A DNA stretch of 64,000 bases from an uncultured Prevotellaceae bacterium. GTDB taxonomy: Bacteria; Bacteroidota; Bacteroidia; Bacteroidales; Bacteroidaceae. The notes under the pieces are model-generated. The model did not search any database. It was not told the origin of the DNA and saw nothing but the letters and a program-made list of their open reading frames with translations. Shown piece by piece: positions 8,280 through 16,500 of the stretch. The stretch is taken from the NCBI GenBank assembly GCA_902774815.1, contig CACYJV010000015.1, positions 24,225 to 88,224 of the forward strand, given 5' to 3'. A program made the position numbers and the translations under genes. Position 1 is the stretch's first letter. Every line of letters begins with the position of its first letter.

Positions 8280-8519
8280 AAGATGATAATGAAGTTAAGG
8301 AAGTTAAGGAAGTTAAAGAAGTTAAAGGACATTTGCCCTGCTGCTTGGAATTCCTCTCAGGGGTTTTTCAGGAAAAAAGAGTATTGTCCTTTAACTTCCC
8401 AAACGGTCGAAGACCGTCGCTCGGCTTTGCCGCTTTCGTAGCATAGCGGAGAAAGAACTTCCCTTAACTTCTTTCGCTCGGCTTTGCCGCTTTCGTAGCG
8501 CAGCGGAGAAAGAACTTCC
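8280..8519. repeat. GAAGTTAAG tandem repeat and 45-base direct repeat
   Basis: Between 8220 and 8559 there is no gene. From about 8280 to 8318 the sequence repeats gaagttaag/gaagttaaa. Two 45-base copies at 8418-8462 and 8475-8519 (cgctcggctttgccgctttc...) differ at two positions. Related pieces recur at about 42892-42926 and, inverted, 59370-59405. It separates two genes of one apparent operon. Confidence 0.8.
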
Positions 8520-8559
8520 GAAACAACTATCAATCCACAAAACATCAAAAAAAACGAAC

Positions 8560-9429
8560 ATGAAGAAAAACCTATTCCTTGCAGCCATCGGCATCCTGCT
8601 CTTTGCGTGGGGCTGCAATAACAACTGTAAGTGCAACTGCAACTGCTCAGGTTGCGAATGTTCCAAGGACACGTCGGCCGCTGCCGCCCTCGACTTTGAA
8701 GTCGTAGACAAGGCACAGGTTGACCTGAAGGATTTCGCCGTCGACAAGGACGGCTACATCACCCTTTTCGACGGTCAGACGCTCAAGGGCTGGCGCGGCT
8801 ACGGCATGGACGAACCTCCCACGAGCTGGGACGTGCAGGACGGGGCCATCCATCTGAAGGGCTCGGGCACCGGCGAGGCACAGGTCGAAGGTGGCGGCGA
8901 CCTCATCTTTGCCCATCAGTTCAAGAACTTCGACTTTGAGTTCGAATACAAGATTTCCGAAGGCGGCAACTCGGGCGTGTTCTACCTGGCTCAGGAGGTG
9001 ACGAGCAAGGGCGAGTATCTGCCCATCTGGCAGTCGGCATCGGAGTTCCAGGTGCTCGACAACGACGGCCACGAAGATGCCAAGCTGGGCGTCGATGGCA
9101 ACCGTCAGGCTGCCTCGCTCTACGACATGATTCCCGCCAAGCCGCAGAATGCCAAGAAGGCCGGCGAATGGAACAAGGGCAAGATTACCGTGTTCAAGGG
9201 CACCGTCATCCACGCGCAGAACGGTGAGAACGTGCTCGAATATCACCTCTGGACCCCGAAGTGGAAGGAGATGCTGCAGAACAGCAAGTTCAACGAGACG
9301 GGCGACTTCCCCATCGCCTACAAGCTGTTGCTCAACATGGGCGGCGACAAGCACGAAGGCTACGTCGGCTTCCAGGACCATGGCGACGATGTGTGGTATC
9401 GTAATGTGAGAATCAAAATCCGCGACTGA
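8560..9429 (+). CDS. DUF1080 lipoprotein with cysteine-rich N-terminus
   Basis: 289 residues. Lipoprotein signal with Cys19 as the lipidation site (LLFAWGC), so probably anchored in the outer membrane. Residues 19-34 hold seven cysteines (CNNNCKCNCNCSGCEC), which is unusual; it could bind metal or merely act as a linker. The rest is a DUF1080 domain (YITLFDGQTLKGW, GGNSGVFYLAQE, FQVLDNDGHEDA, GGDKHEGYVGFQDHGDDVWYRN). Expected substrate is a 3-keto-glycoside, as for the paralogue at 7419. Its TGA overlaps the next gene's ATG by one base, so translation is coupled. Confidence 0.85.
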   Translation: MKKNLFLAAIGILLFAWGCNNNCKCNCNCSGCECSKDTSAAAALDFEVVDKAQVDLKDFAVDKDGYITLFDGQTLKGWRGYGMDEPPTSWDVQDGAIHLKGSGTGEAQVEGGGDLIFAHQFKNFDFEFEYKISEGGNSGVFYLAQEVTSKGEYLPIWQSASEFQVLDNDGHEDAKLGVDGNRQAASLYDMIPAKPQNAKKAGEWNKGKITVFKGTVIHAQNGENVLEYHLWTPKWKEMLQNSKFNETGDFPIAYKLLLNMGGDKHEGYVGFQDHGDDVWYRNVRIKIRD

Positions 9430-10370
9430 TGAGATACTGTCGATTTTTCATAGCACTTTGCATCGGCCTGTTGACATTCCAGCAGGCTGATGCACAATGG
9501 CGACGCGTCGAAAGGCCACGTCAGCAGGGCCAAAGGCAGGGCCGCCAGGTTGTGAAGCAGATGAACCTGCAACTCTATAGCATCCGCGACATTCTGGGCA
9601 ATGCCGAGACCTACGCCAAGAATCATGCCGAGGTGTTCCAACGCCTGCACGAAATGGGCTATACGGGCGTAGAAGCCGCCAACTACAACGACGGCAAGTT
9701 CTACGGCGTAGCGCCTGAGCAGTACAAGAAGGACTGCGAGGCGGCCGGACTGAACCCCATCTCGTCGCATGCCACGCGCAACCTCAGCGCCGACGAGCTG
9801 GCCAACCACGATTTCACTGAAGCCCTGAAGTGGTGGGACCAGGCCATCAAGGCCCACAAGGCGGCAGGCATGAAGTACATCGTCAGCCCTTGGTGCGAGG
9901 TGCCGAAGACACTGAAGGACGGGCAGACCATCTGCGATTTCTACAACGAGGTGGGGCGTCGCTGCCGGGAGGCCGGACTGCGGTTCGGCTACCACACCCA
10001 CTCGCACGAGTTCCAGAAGGTGGAGGACCAGGTGTGGATTGACTACATGATGCAGCACATCGACGCCGACAACATGTTCTGGCAGATGGATGTATATTGG
10101 GCCGTGATGGCTCAGCAAGGACCGGTCTATTACTTCAAGAAGTATCCCGGTCGCTTCAAGATGCTGCACATCAAGGACATCTACGAACTGGGTGCAAGTG
10201 GCTTCGTGGGCTTCGACGCCATCTTCCGCAATGCTGAATTAGCCGGTCTGGAGGACTATGTAGTCGAGATGGAAGGCAACGACGGCACCATCGACTCGAT
10301 GGAAGGCGTGAGGCGCTGTGCCGAGTACCTGAAGTCCCAGCGCTTTGTCCGCGCTTCCTACGCTAAGTAG
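9429..10370 (+). CDS. Secreted sugar phosphate isomerase/epimerase-like TIM barrel
   Basis: 313 residues with a signal peptide ending FQQADAQ. The xylose-isomerase-like (AP endonuclease 2) barrel is recognisable from MNLQLYSIRDIL, GYTGVEAANY, GYHTHSHEFQ, MFWQMDVYWAV and FKMLHIKDIY, the His/Glu/Asp residues of which bind a divalent metal. Secreted members in such clusters isomerise or cleave 3-keto sugars rather than sugar phosphates; the exact reaction here is not shown. One-base overlap with the DUF1080 lipoprotein gene supports joint function. Confidence 0.82.
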   Translation: MRYCRFFIALCIGLLTFQQADAQWRRVERPRQQGQRQGRQVVKQMNLQLYSIRDILGNAETYAKNHAEVFQRLHEMGYTGVEAANYNDGKFYGVAPEQYKKDCEAAGLNPISSHATRNLSADELANHDFTEALKWWDQAIKAHKAAGMKYIVSPWCEVPKTLKDGQTICDFYNEVGRRCREAGLRFGYHTHSHEFQKVEDQVWIDYMMQHIDADNMFWQMDVYWAVMAQQGPVYYFKKYPGRFKMLHIKDIYELGASGFVGFDAIFRNAELAGLEDYVVEMEGNDGTIDSMEGVRRCAEYLKSQRFVRASYAK

Positions 10371-10420
10371 AATTCAAACATCTTTGCATCAAGCTAATCG
10401 TAATTAAAACAACACTTGCT

Positions 10421-11257
10421 ATGAAGAGATTGATACGAATGACGGTTTTGCTGGCGGTGGCGCTGACGACCGCCTTGCAGGCTCATGCCCAGCACCGAAT
10501 CTCCATCTTCTTCGACCATGTGGCTGAAATAGCCAAACAGGAGAGAATCAGCATCAGGGAGGCGGCCGAACGCGTTCGCAAGCTTGGCTATGAGGGCATC
10601 GACGTGAGGGTGAACATGAGCGAGGCCGAACTGGACCTTCTTGACAGCCTCGGTTTTCAGCATGCCTGCGCCATTGCCGACATCAACCTCATCGAGGGCG
10701 AACAACCGAAGGTGGCCCGCAAGGTGCTCGACTTCATGCATCACCGCCAGTACACGCGGCTGTTGCTCCTGCCGGGGTTCTTGCCAAAGGATGCCGACAG
10801 TGAGTTCATCGATGCCGCCTGCACCCGCATAGCGGCTTTCGTCAAGGCTGCACGTCGCGAGGGCATCGACGTGATGGTCGAAGACTACGACAATCCCCGT
10901 GCCATCTGCTACAACACGCCCATCCTGGACCATTTGTTTGCCGCGTCGCCACAACTCAACCATGTGTTCGACTCGGGCAACTACCTCTACTGCGGCGAGG
11001 AGGTGATGGTGGCGCTACGCCATTTCCGCGAGCGTGTCAGCCACGTACACCTCAAGGACAGGAAGGCCATGCACGACTCGGCCTCGCTGGTCGTCGGCAC
11101 TGGCATCATGCCCCTGAAGGAAGTCATCTCGGAACTGCTGTCGTCGGGCTACGACGGGTGGTTCTGCGTGGAACACTTCGGTGCACCCAACATGCTCAAA
11201 TATGCAGCTCAGTCCATCGCCAACGTCAAGGCCGCATTGGACGAGTTTAAGAAATAG
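10421..11257 (+). CDS. Secreted sugar phosphate isomerase/epimerase-like TIM barrel (second copy)
   Basis: 278 residues, signal peptide MKRLIRMTVLLAVALTTALQAHA. The barrel is of the same superfamily as its upstream neighbour but only distantly similar: ISIREAAERVRKLGYEGIDVRV, VMVEDYDNPRA, HVFDSGNYLY and the C-terminal GYDGWFCVEHFGAP. Glu, Asp and His of these motifs would hold the metal. It is 50 bases after the previous gene and 15 before the preA-like gene. It likely acts on a product of the keto-glycoside step. Function is inference from fold and context. Confidence 0.8.
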   Translation: MKRLIRMTVLLAVALTTALQAHAQHRISIFFDHVAEIAKQERISIREAAERVRKLGYEGIDVRVNMSEAELDLLDSLGFQHACAIADINLIEGEQPKVARKVLDFMHHRQYTRLLLLPGFLPKDADSEFIDAACTRIAAFVKAARREGIDVMVEDYDNPRAICYNTPILDHLFAASPQLNHVFDSGNYLYCGEEVMVALRHFRERVSHVHLKDRKAMHDSASLVVGTGIMPLKEVISELLSSGYDGWFCVEHFGAPNMLKYAAQSIANVKAALDEFKK

Positions 11258-11272
11258 AAAAGACTAAAAAAC

Positions 11273-12730
11273 ATGTTACACATTCACGAAGAGGCAGCAC
11301 GATGCCTGTTATGCAAGGACGCGCCTTGCACAAAAGCATGCGGGAAGGGAGACCCCGCACGAGCCGTCCGTGCCATCAGATTTAACAATTCAAAGAATGC
11401 CTGGCGCTGGGTGAAGGACTGCTCGGAAGCCGACTTGGAGCGTGCCGAACAGGCTTGCATTCACTACGATCAGCCCATTCGAATCAGGCAACTGCTGAAC
11501 ACCGTCGCGAAACCCGCCGACGAGCCTGCCGCTACCAATCCGGCCGTCAGCCTTGCCATCGACTTCTGTGGAATTCCTTGCGAGAATCCGTTCTTCCTGG
11601 CCTCATCGGCCGTATGCACCAACTACGAAATGGTGGCGCGGGCCTTCGAAGCCGGTTGGGCAGGCGTGTTCTACAAGACCATCTGCAAGCAGGAAATCAG
11701 GGAGGTTTCGCCCCGTTTCGATGCCGTGAAGGAAGGTACGTCGTTCATTGGTTTCCGCAACATGGAGCAGCTCTCCGAAAACCCCTACGAGGTTGATTTC
11801 GACATTCTCCGCCGACTGAAGCAAGACTACCCGACGAAGGTGGTCGTGGCCAGCATCATGGGACAGAGCGAGGACGACTGGATTGATCTGGCGAAGATGG
11901 CCGAGGATGCCGGCTGCGATGCCGTGGAACTGAACTACTCATGCCCCCAGATGCGCGAGAGCGGCATGGGTAGCGACGTGGGACAAGACCCTGAGCTGGT
12001 GACGTTCTTCACGGCCTACGTCAAGCGTAATGTGAAAATACCCGTCATCCCCAAGATGACGCCCAACATCGCCCACATCTCCCAGCCCGCCATGGGTGCC
12101 TATTTCGCCGGTGCCGATGCCATCTCGGCCATCAACACCATCAAGAGCGTGACGCTGGGCCAGGGCTCGGAGGTGAGCGACCACCAGACGGGTTCAGGCT
12201 ACTCGGGCAAAGCCGTCAAGCCCATCGCCCTGCGCCACATCCTGGCCATGGCGAAGAACCCCATCATGAAGAACATCCAGTACAGCGGCATCGGAGGTAT
12301 CGAGAACTGGCAGGATGCGCTGGAGTTCATCCAGCTGGGTTGCCGTAATGTGCAGGTCTGCACAGCGGTCATGCAGTATGGCTATCGTATTATCGACGAC
12401 CTGATTCTGGGCTTGCAGACCTATATGGCTGAGCGCGGCATCGAGCATGTTGGCGACCTTGTAGGCGAACTGCTGCCGAAGTTCTACCTGCCTTCCGATT
12501 TGGATCGCGACACGGTTGTCTATCCCAAGATCGACCATGAACGGTGCATCGGCTGCGGACGCTGCTACATCTCTTGCCAGGACGGCGGTCATCAGGCCAT
12601 CGCCTTCAATGAGGAGACGCGCAAGCCCCTCATCATCGGTACGAAATGCGTAGGCTGCCATCTGTGCCGGCTGGTCTGCCCAACGGGTTCCATCGGCCTG
12701 TCCAAGCGAGTGAAGAAACTGAGGAGATAG
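11273..12730 (+). CDS. preA: PreA-like NAD-dependent dihydropyrimidine dehydrogenase with N-terminal Fe-S extension
   Basis: 485 residues, longer than the roughly 410 of E. coli PreA. Residues about 1-85 form an added Cys-rich part (CLLCKDAPCTKAC, then GDPARAVRAIRF) like the Fe-S domain of PreT and glutamate synthase small subunits. The middle is a dihydroorotate-dehydrogenase-type barrel (VAIDFCGIPCENPFFLASS, VELNYSCPQMRESGMG). The C-terminus has two 4Fe-4S motifs, CIGCGRCYISC and CVGCHLCRLVC. Known PreA-PreT reduce uracil and thymine; no preT is present. Fifteen bases follow the sugar-enzyme gene, so it seems to be the last gene of that operon, an unexpected place for pyrimidine breakdown. 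Confidence 0.82.
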   Translation: MLHIHEEAARCLLCKDAPCTKACGKGDPARAVRAIRFNNSKNAWRWVKDCSEADLERAEQACIHYDQPIRIRQLLNTVAKPADEPAATNPAVSLAIDFCGIPCENPFFLASSAVCTNYEMVARAFEAGWAGVFYKTICKQEIREVSPRFDAVKEGTSFIGFRNMEQLSENPYEVDFDILRRLKQDYPTKVVVASIMGQSEDDWIDLAKMAEDAGCDAVELNYSCPQMRESGMGSDVGQDPELVTFFTAYVKRNVKIPVIPKMTPNIAHISQPAMGAYFAGADAISAINTIKSVTLGQGSEVSDHQTGSGYSGKAVKPIALRHILAMAKNPIMKNIQYSGIGGIENWQDALEFIQLGCRNVQVCTAVMQYGYRIIDDLILGLQTYMAERGIEHVGDLVGELLPKFYLPSDLDRDTVVYPKIDHERCIGCGRCYISCQDGGHQAIAFNEETRKPLIIGTKCVGCHLCRLVCPTGSIGLSKRVKKLRR

Positions 12731-12745
12731 CCAGAAGCCCCTGGC

Positions 12746-12918
12746 CCCACTTGTAGGGGCAGACTCCCGTGTCTGCCCGAAGAGAAAGGGAAGATGTCTG
12801 CCCGCAGCCACGTGTAGGGGCAGACTCCCGTGTCTGCCCGTGATGATGTTATCGGAAAGAAATCCTATTGTTTTACTTTTCTTTTGCGGGCAGACACGGG
12901 GGTCTGCCCATACATGGG
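12746..12918. repeat. Three copies of the GTAGGGGCAGAC palindromic repeat
   Basis: Direct copies at 12746-12779 and 12808-12840, and an inverted copy at 12887-12918, beginning 15 bases after preA. They could act as an operon end or as RNA hairpins. The gene-free stretch 12731-13526 holds these, the ATTCGTGTAATCCGTG cluster, the promoter at 13292 and a long leader. Confidence 0.85.
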
Positions 12919-12923
12919 CGCAC

Positions 12924-13058
12924 CCGGATTACACGAATTAGACGAATTCTTGAACTCTGACGTGAAGAATGAAGAATGAAGAATTCGTGTAATCCGTGTA
13001 ATCCGTGGTTCAGGACTTTTTCAAGTGGACTCAGTTCGTCTAATTCGTGTAATTCGTT
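12924..13058. repeat. ATTCGTGTAATCCGTG repeat cluster
   Basis: Several direct and inverted copies of ggattacacgaatt / aattcgtgtaatcc occur at 12924-12952, 12980-13006 and 13033-13058, able to form large hairpins. The same family recurs at 17882-17968, on the other side of the large glycosidase-like gene. Confidence 0.8.
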
Positions 13059-13291
13059 GTGAAAAACAAGACATGAGAGCCTCTTGTGAGGGGTTGCGTG
13101 TCCTCGTCGCCACGGCCCAGCGCTGGATGCGATGTTCCTGTGCCTGCATGGCTCCGGTATGGCTGGCCACATCGACAGGGACGCTGAACTGCGGCGCTGC
13201 TGTCGTTGGTGGAGAAGTAGGACGGCAACGGGATTCATAGGGCATCAAATTCGGATGTAGCGTTAAAAATCTTTAATAATCGTATGCCTTT

Positions 13292-13322
13292 TTGCGACTT
13301 TCCGAAATACGTGCTAACTTTG
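13292..13322 (+). promoter_or_regulatory. Bacteroidota promoter for the large glycosidase-like gene
   Basis: TTG at 13292-13294, 20-base spacer, TAACTTTG at 13315-13322. A second -7-like box (TATCTTTG, 13376-13383) lies in the leader. The leader to the ATG at 13527 is about 200 bases. Confidence 0.75.
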
Positions 13323-13526
13323 CAGCAAACTATCTTAAAGGTGTGTTCTATTTATTAATAAAATTCTCTATGAATTATCTTTGCAAGCGCCGAGCGGCCC
13401 GCTTCGTCCTCCGTCGCCATAGGCTCTCTTCGCCCTTCGACCTTGAAAGTAAATCTGTTCGAAAATAGTCTAAAAGCAATGTAAAGCTAATTGATAGAAC
13501 CCACCTTAACAAACTTCCATGGTTTT

Positions 13527-16500
13527 ATGAAACAAATACTGATGAAAACAAGTCTGACTTGCCTCCTGACGATGGGGGCCTTCTTGTGTGCCCCATTTGC
13601 CTGTGCACAGAATCCTTCAGGAACTGCCGATGTTCCTCATGCTTCCATGTATCTTCATGCGTGGAACAGACAGGCTGTGAAAGTTCCTTTCGCTGCTGCC
13701 GACCCTGGTACGCCCACCCTTATCCACTGGGGCATGGACACGGCTTGGGACGACGAGGGCAACGTGCTGCGCGGCATCAACTTCATCGGGCGCGACCGTC
13801 TGACGTATGGCAGGGTCTCGTTTCAGGTGATGGATGCCTTGAATGAAGATGGCACCCTGTCCACACGACAGCTAAATTATCTGAAGAATCGCCTTCGCCA
13901 CATCTCACTCACTCATCCTGATGGGATTCTTCTCAATTCTGATCCCGTGGACATCAATACGGAAGTCTATACACATCACCCCGAAGCATGGTACAAGGTC
14001 ATCAAGGCCACACTGAAATATGTGCAGGACTATGGTCTGAAAGTGGTCTCTATCGCACCCTTCAACGAACCGGACGTAACAGCCAGCAACCAGGGTACAA
14101 AGGCCGACTTCAAAGCCGTAGCCAAGCTGATAAAGGAAGACCCTTTCTTTGAGGGTATTCGCATCTGCGCCGGCAATACCTGTAACAACGACGGGGCGAC
14201 GGAGTGGTATGACTACATGAAGCCTTACGTGGACGAAGGAAATACGCACCAGTTGGCGGGCGACTTCAATCATTACGCCGACTTCTACACGCACGTCAAG
14301 GCCGACGGCAACATGGCGACCAACGATGAGCTGCACAATGTGATGGAGGGAATCGTCGGTGCCAACTATGGGATGGAGAACGGTATCTGGTGGGGAACCG
14401 TAGGCCCGAGCCGTGGCGATTTCTGCCTGGCCACGAGCGAGGGTGGTGCGCGTCTGGGCTATGGCGAGAACCGCGCAGCCTGGTCGGGTGCGGCGGTCTA
14501 CCGTCTGCCAGACGGCAGAATAAAGGCTTTTGCCGGTGCCAGCGAGCGTCAGGCCTCTCCCAGTAGTTATGAATATGTGTGCAGAGACAAACCTGTCTAT
14601 TTTGACGGTTACGGCCCCGCATATTCTTTTGCCATTTCGTTGCCGGGTGGCTATCGGTATGGCGATGCGTTCCAGAAGAGCGCTGAGCGGAGTGTTCAGG
14701 TCTGCGAGGGAGCAGACGTGCCTCTCTGTCCGCTGACCAATGGCAACTACATCATTGTCAACAAGAAGAGCCAAAAGCTGCTGACAATTCAGAGCGGAGC
14801 AACGGGCAACTCGGCAGCCGTGGTGCTGTATGACAACAAGGGTTATAACTACCAGCAGTGGACGCTGGAACCACTATCGGATAATGGCGGCGACCTTACG
14901 GGGTTCTATGTTCATAGCCTACGCAATGCGAACATGAACATGGAGACGGGAGGTTTCCAGGTCAAGGTGGGCGGTACTGTCAGCGTCTATCCTGTGACGA
15001 AAATGGAGAACCAACGTTGGACGTTTGAATACGCTGGGGATGGATATTATCGAATCCGTAACTATCAGTCGGGCTTATATCTCGAAGCAACCGGTGCAAG
15101 CACCAGAAACAACGCTTTGGTAACGTTGTGTGCAGATGCCAAGGAAGACCATCAGTTATGGAAATTCCTGCCTATCGACGCGCCTTGTGAGACGGATGCT
15201 CCGCTGACACCTGCCAATCTTGTCGCTACGCCACGTAGTCATTCCATTCTTCTTTCTTGGGATGCCAATGTCCAGGACAAAGATTTCAATGGCTATGTCG
15301 TACTCCGTGGGGAGTTGGACGATAAGGGGGAAATTGCGTATGATGTCATTGGCAGAGGTATTTTGACCAACCGTTTCCTGGACAACACGGCGCGTCCCCG
15401 TCATACTTATTATTATGCTGTGCAAAGTGTTGATTATTCGCAAAACCGTTCTGCCCTGTCTGCTCCAGTCAGCGCATCACTTGCTGACGAGAAAGGGCTG
15501 ATAGCGCGCTATGAATTTGATTTGTCGGCAAGTGACATGACCGAAAACCAACTGCACGGTGTGGTCAATGACCCGTCAAGTCTGGCCACTCAAACCACCG
15601 AGTATCGTTCTGGCAAGAATGCGCTGCTGCTGGACGGGGTGTCGAACTATCTGTGCCTGCCCGTCGCGGCCTGCAGCCTTCCTCATGCTACTTTTGCCGT
15701 ATGGGTTTGCGCGGCTTCTGGCTCTTTTGCCGAGAACAGTTGTCTGTATGACTTTGTTTCGGATGCCAACCACTATGCCAATCTGTCCTTGAATAGCGGC
15801 GGAAATATCGTTTTCCGAATGAAAAACGGCGAAACCGAGCAAACGTTGCAAGCAAGCAGCCTGACCGAAGGATGGCACCACGTGGCGCTGACCATCGGCG
15901 AAGAAAGTGTGGCCATCTACGTGGACGGCGTGGAAGCGGCCAGCGCTCCTGTGGCGGTGCGTCTGTCGGATGTCTGTCCTGTGGTCAACAGCGTAGGTGC
16001 CAACCTACTGGAAGACGTGCCACTGATGGATGGTTTCATCGACGACCTGCGGATCTACAACTATGCGCTGTCTGCCGATGAAATCAACGACATCATCGGC
16101 CAGACCATCGCTCAGCCGCGACAGACCGACGGATGGAACCCTCCGGCCTTGCCCGGCAAGGATGTGACAAAAATCACTTCGTCCGAGTCGATTCTCCTGT
16201 ACAATGTCGACGCCGACGCTTTTGTCACTTATGGAATGGACTGGAACACGCAATCGCTGGCTCAGCGTCTGCCCAAAGGCGACACGACTTTCAGTTCGAA
16301 ATACCGCGTCAAGGTGCAGCGACAGGCGGGCAACAAGTTGTATGTCTCCATGTACGATAAGCCGAATGTCTATGTGGGTTGCCTGGCCGATGCCTGCAAT
16401 GTCTGGAGCGACCGTTCGATGGCCGAAGGCGCATTCGTCTATCAACCTCTGAACTCTCCCTCGGGCACCGTTTATACGCTCAAGTCCGAGAGTCAGAAGG

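Noticed and set aside
12746-12918. Repeated palindromes as CRISPR
   Set aside because: Irregular spacing, mixed orientation and copies dispersed over the window.
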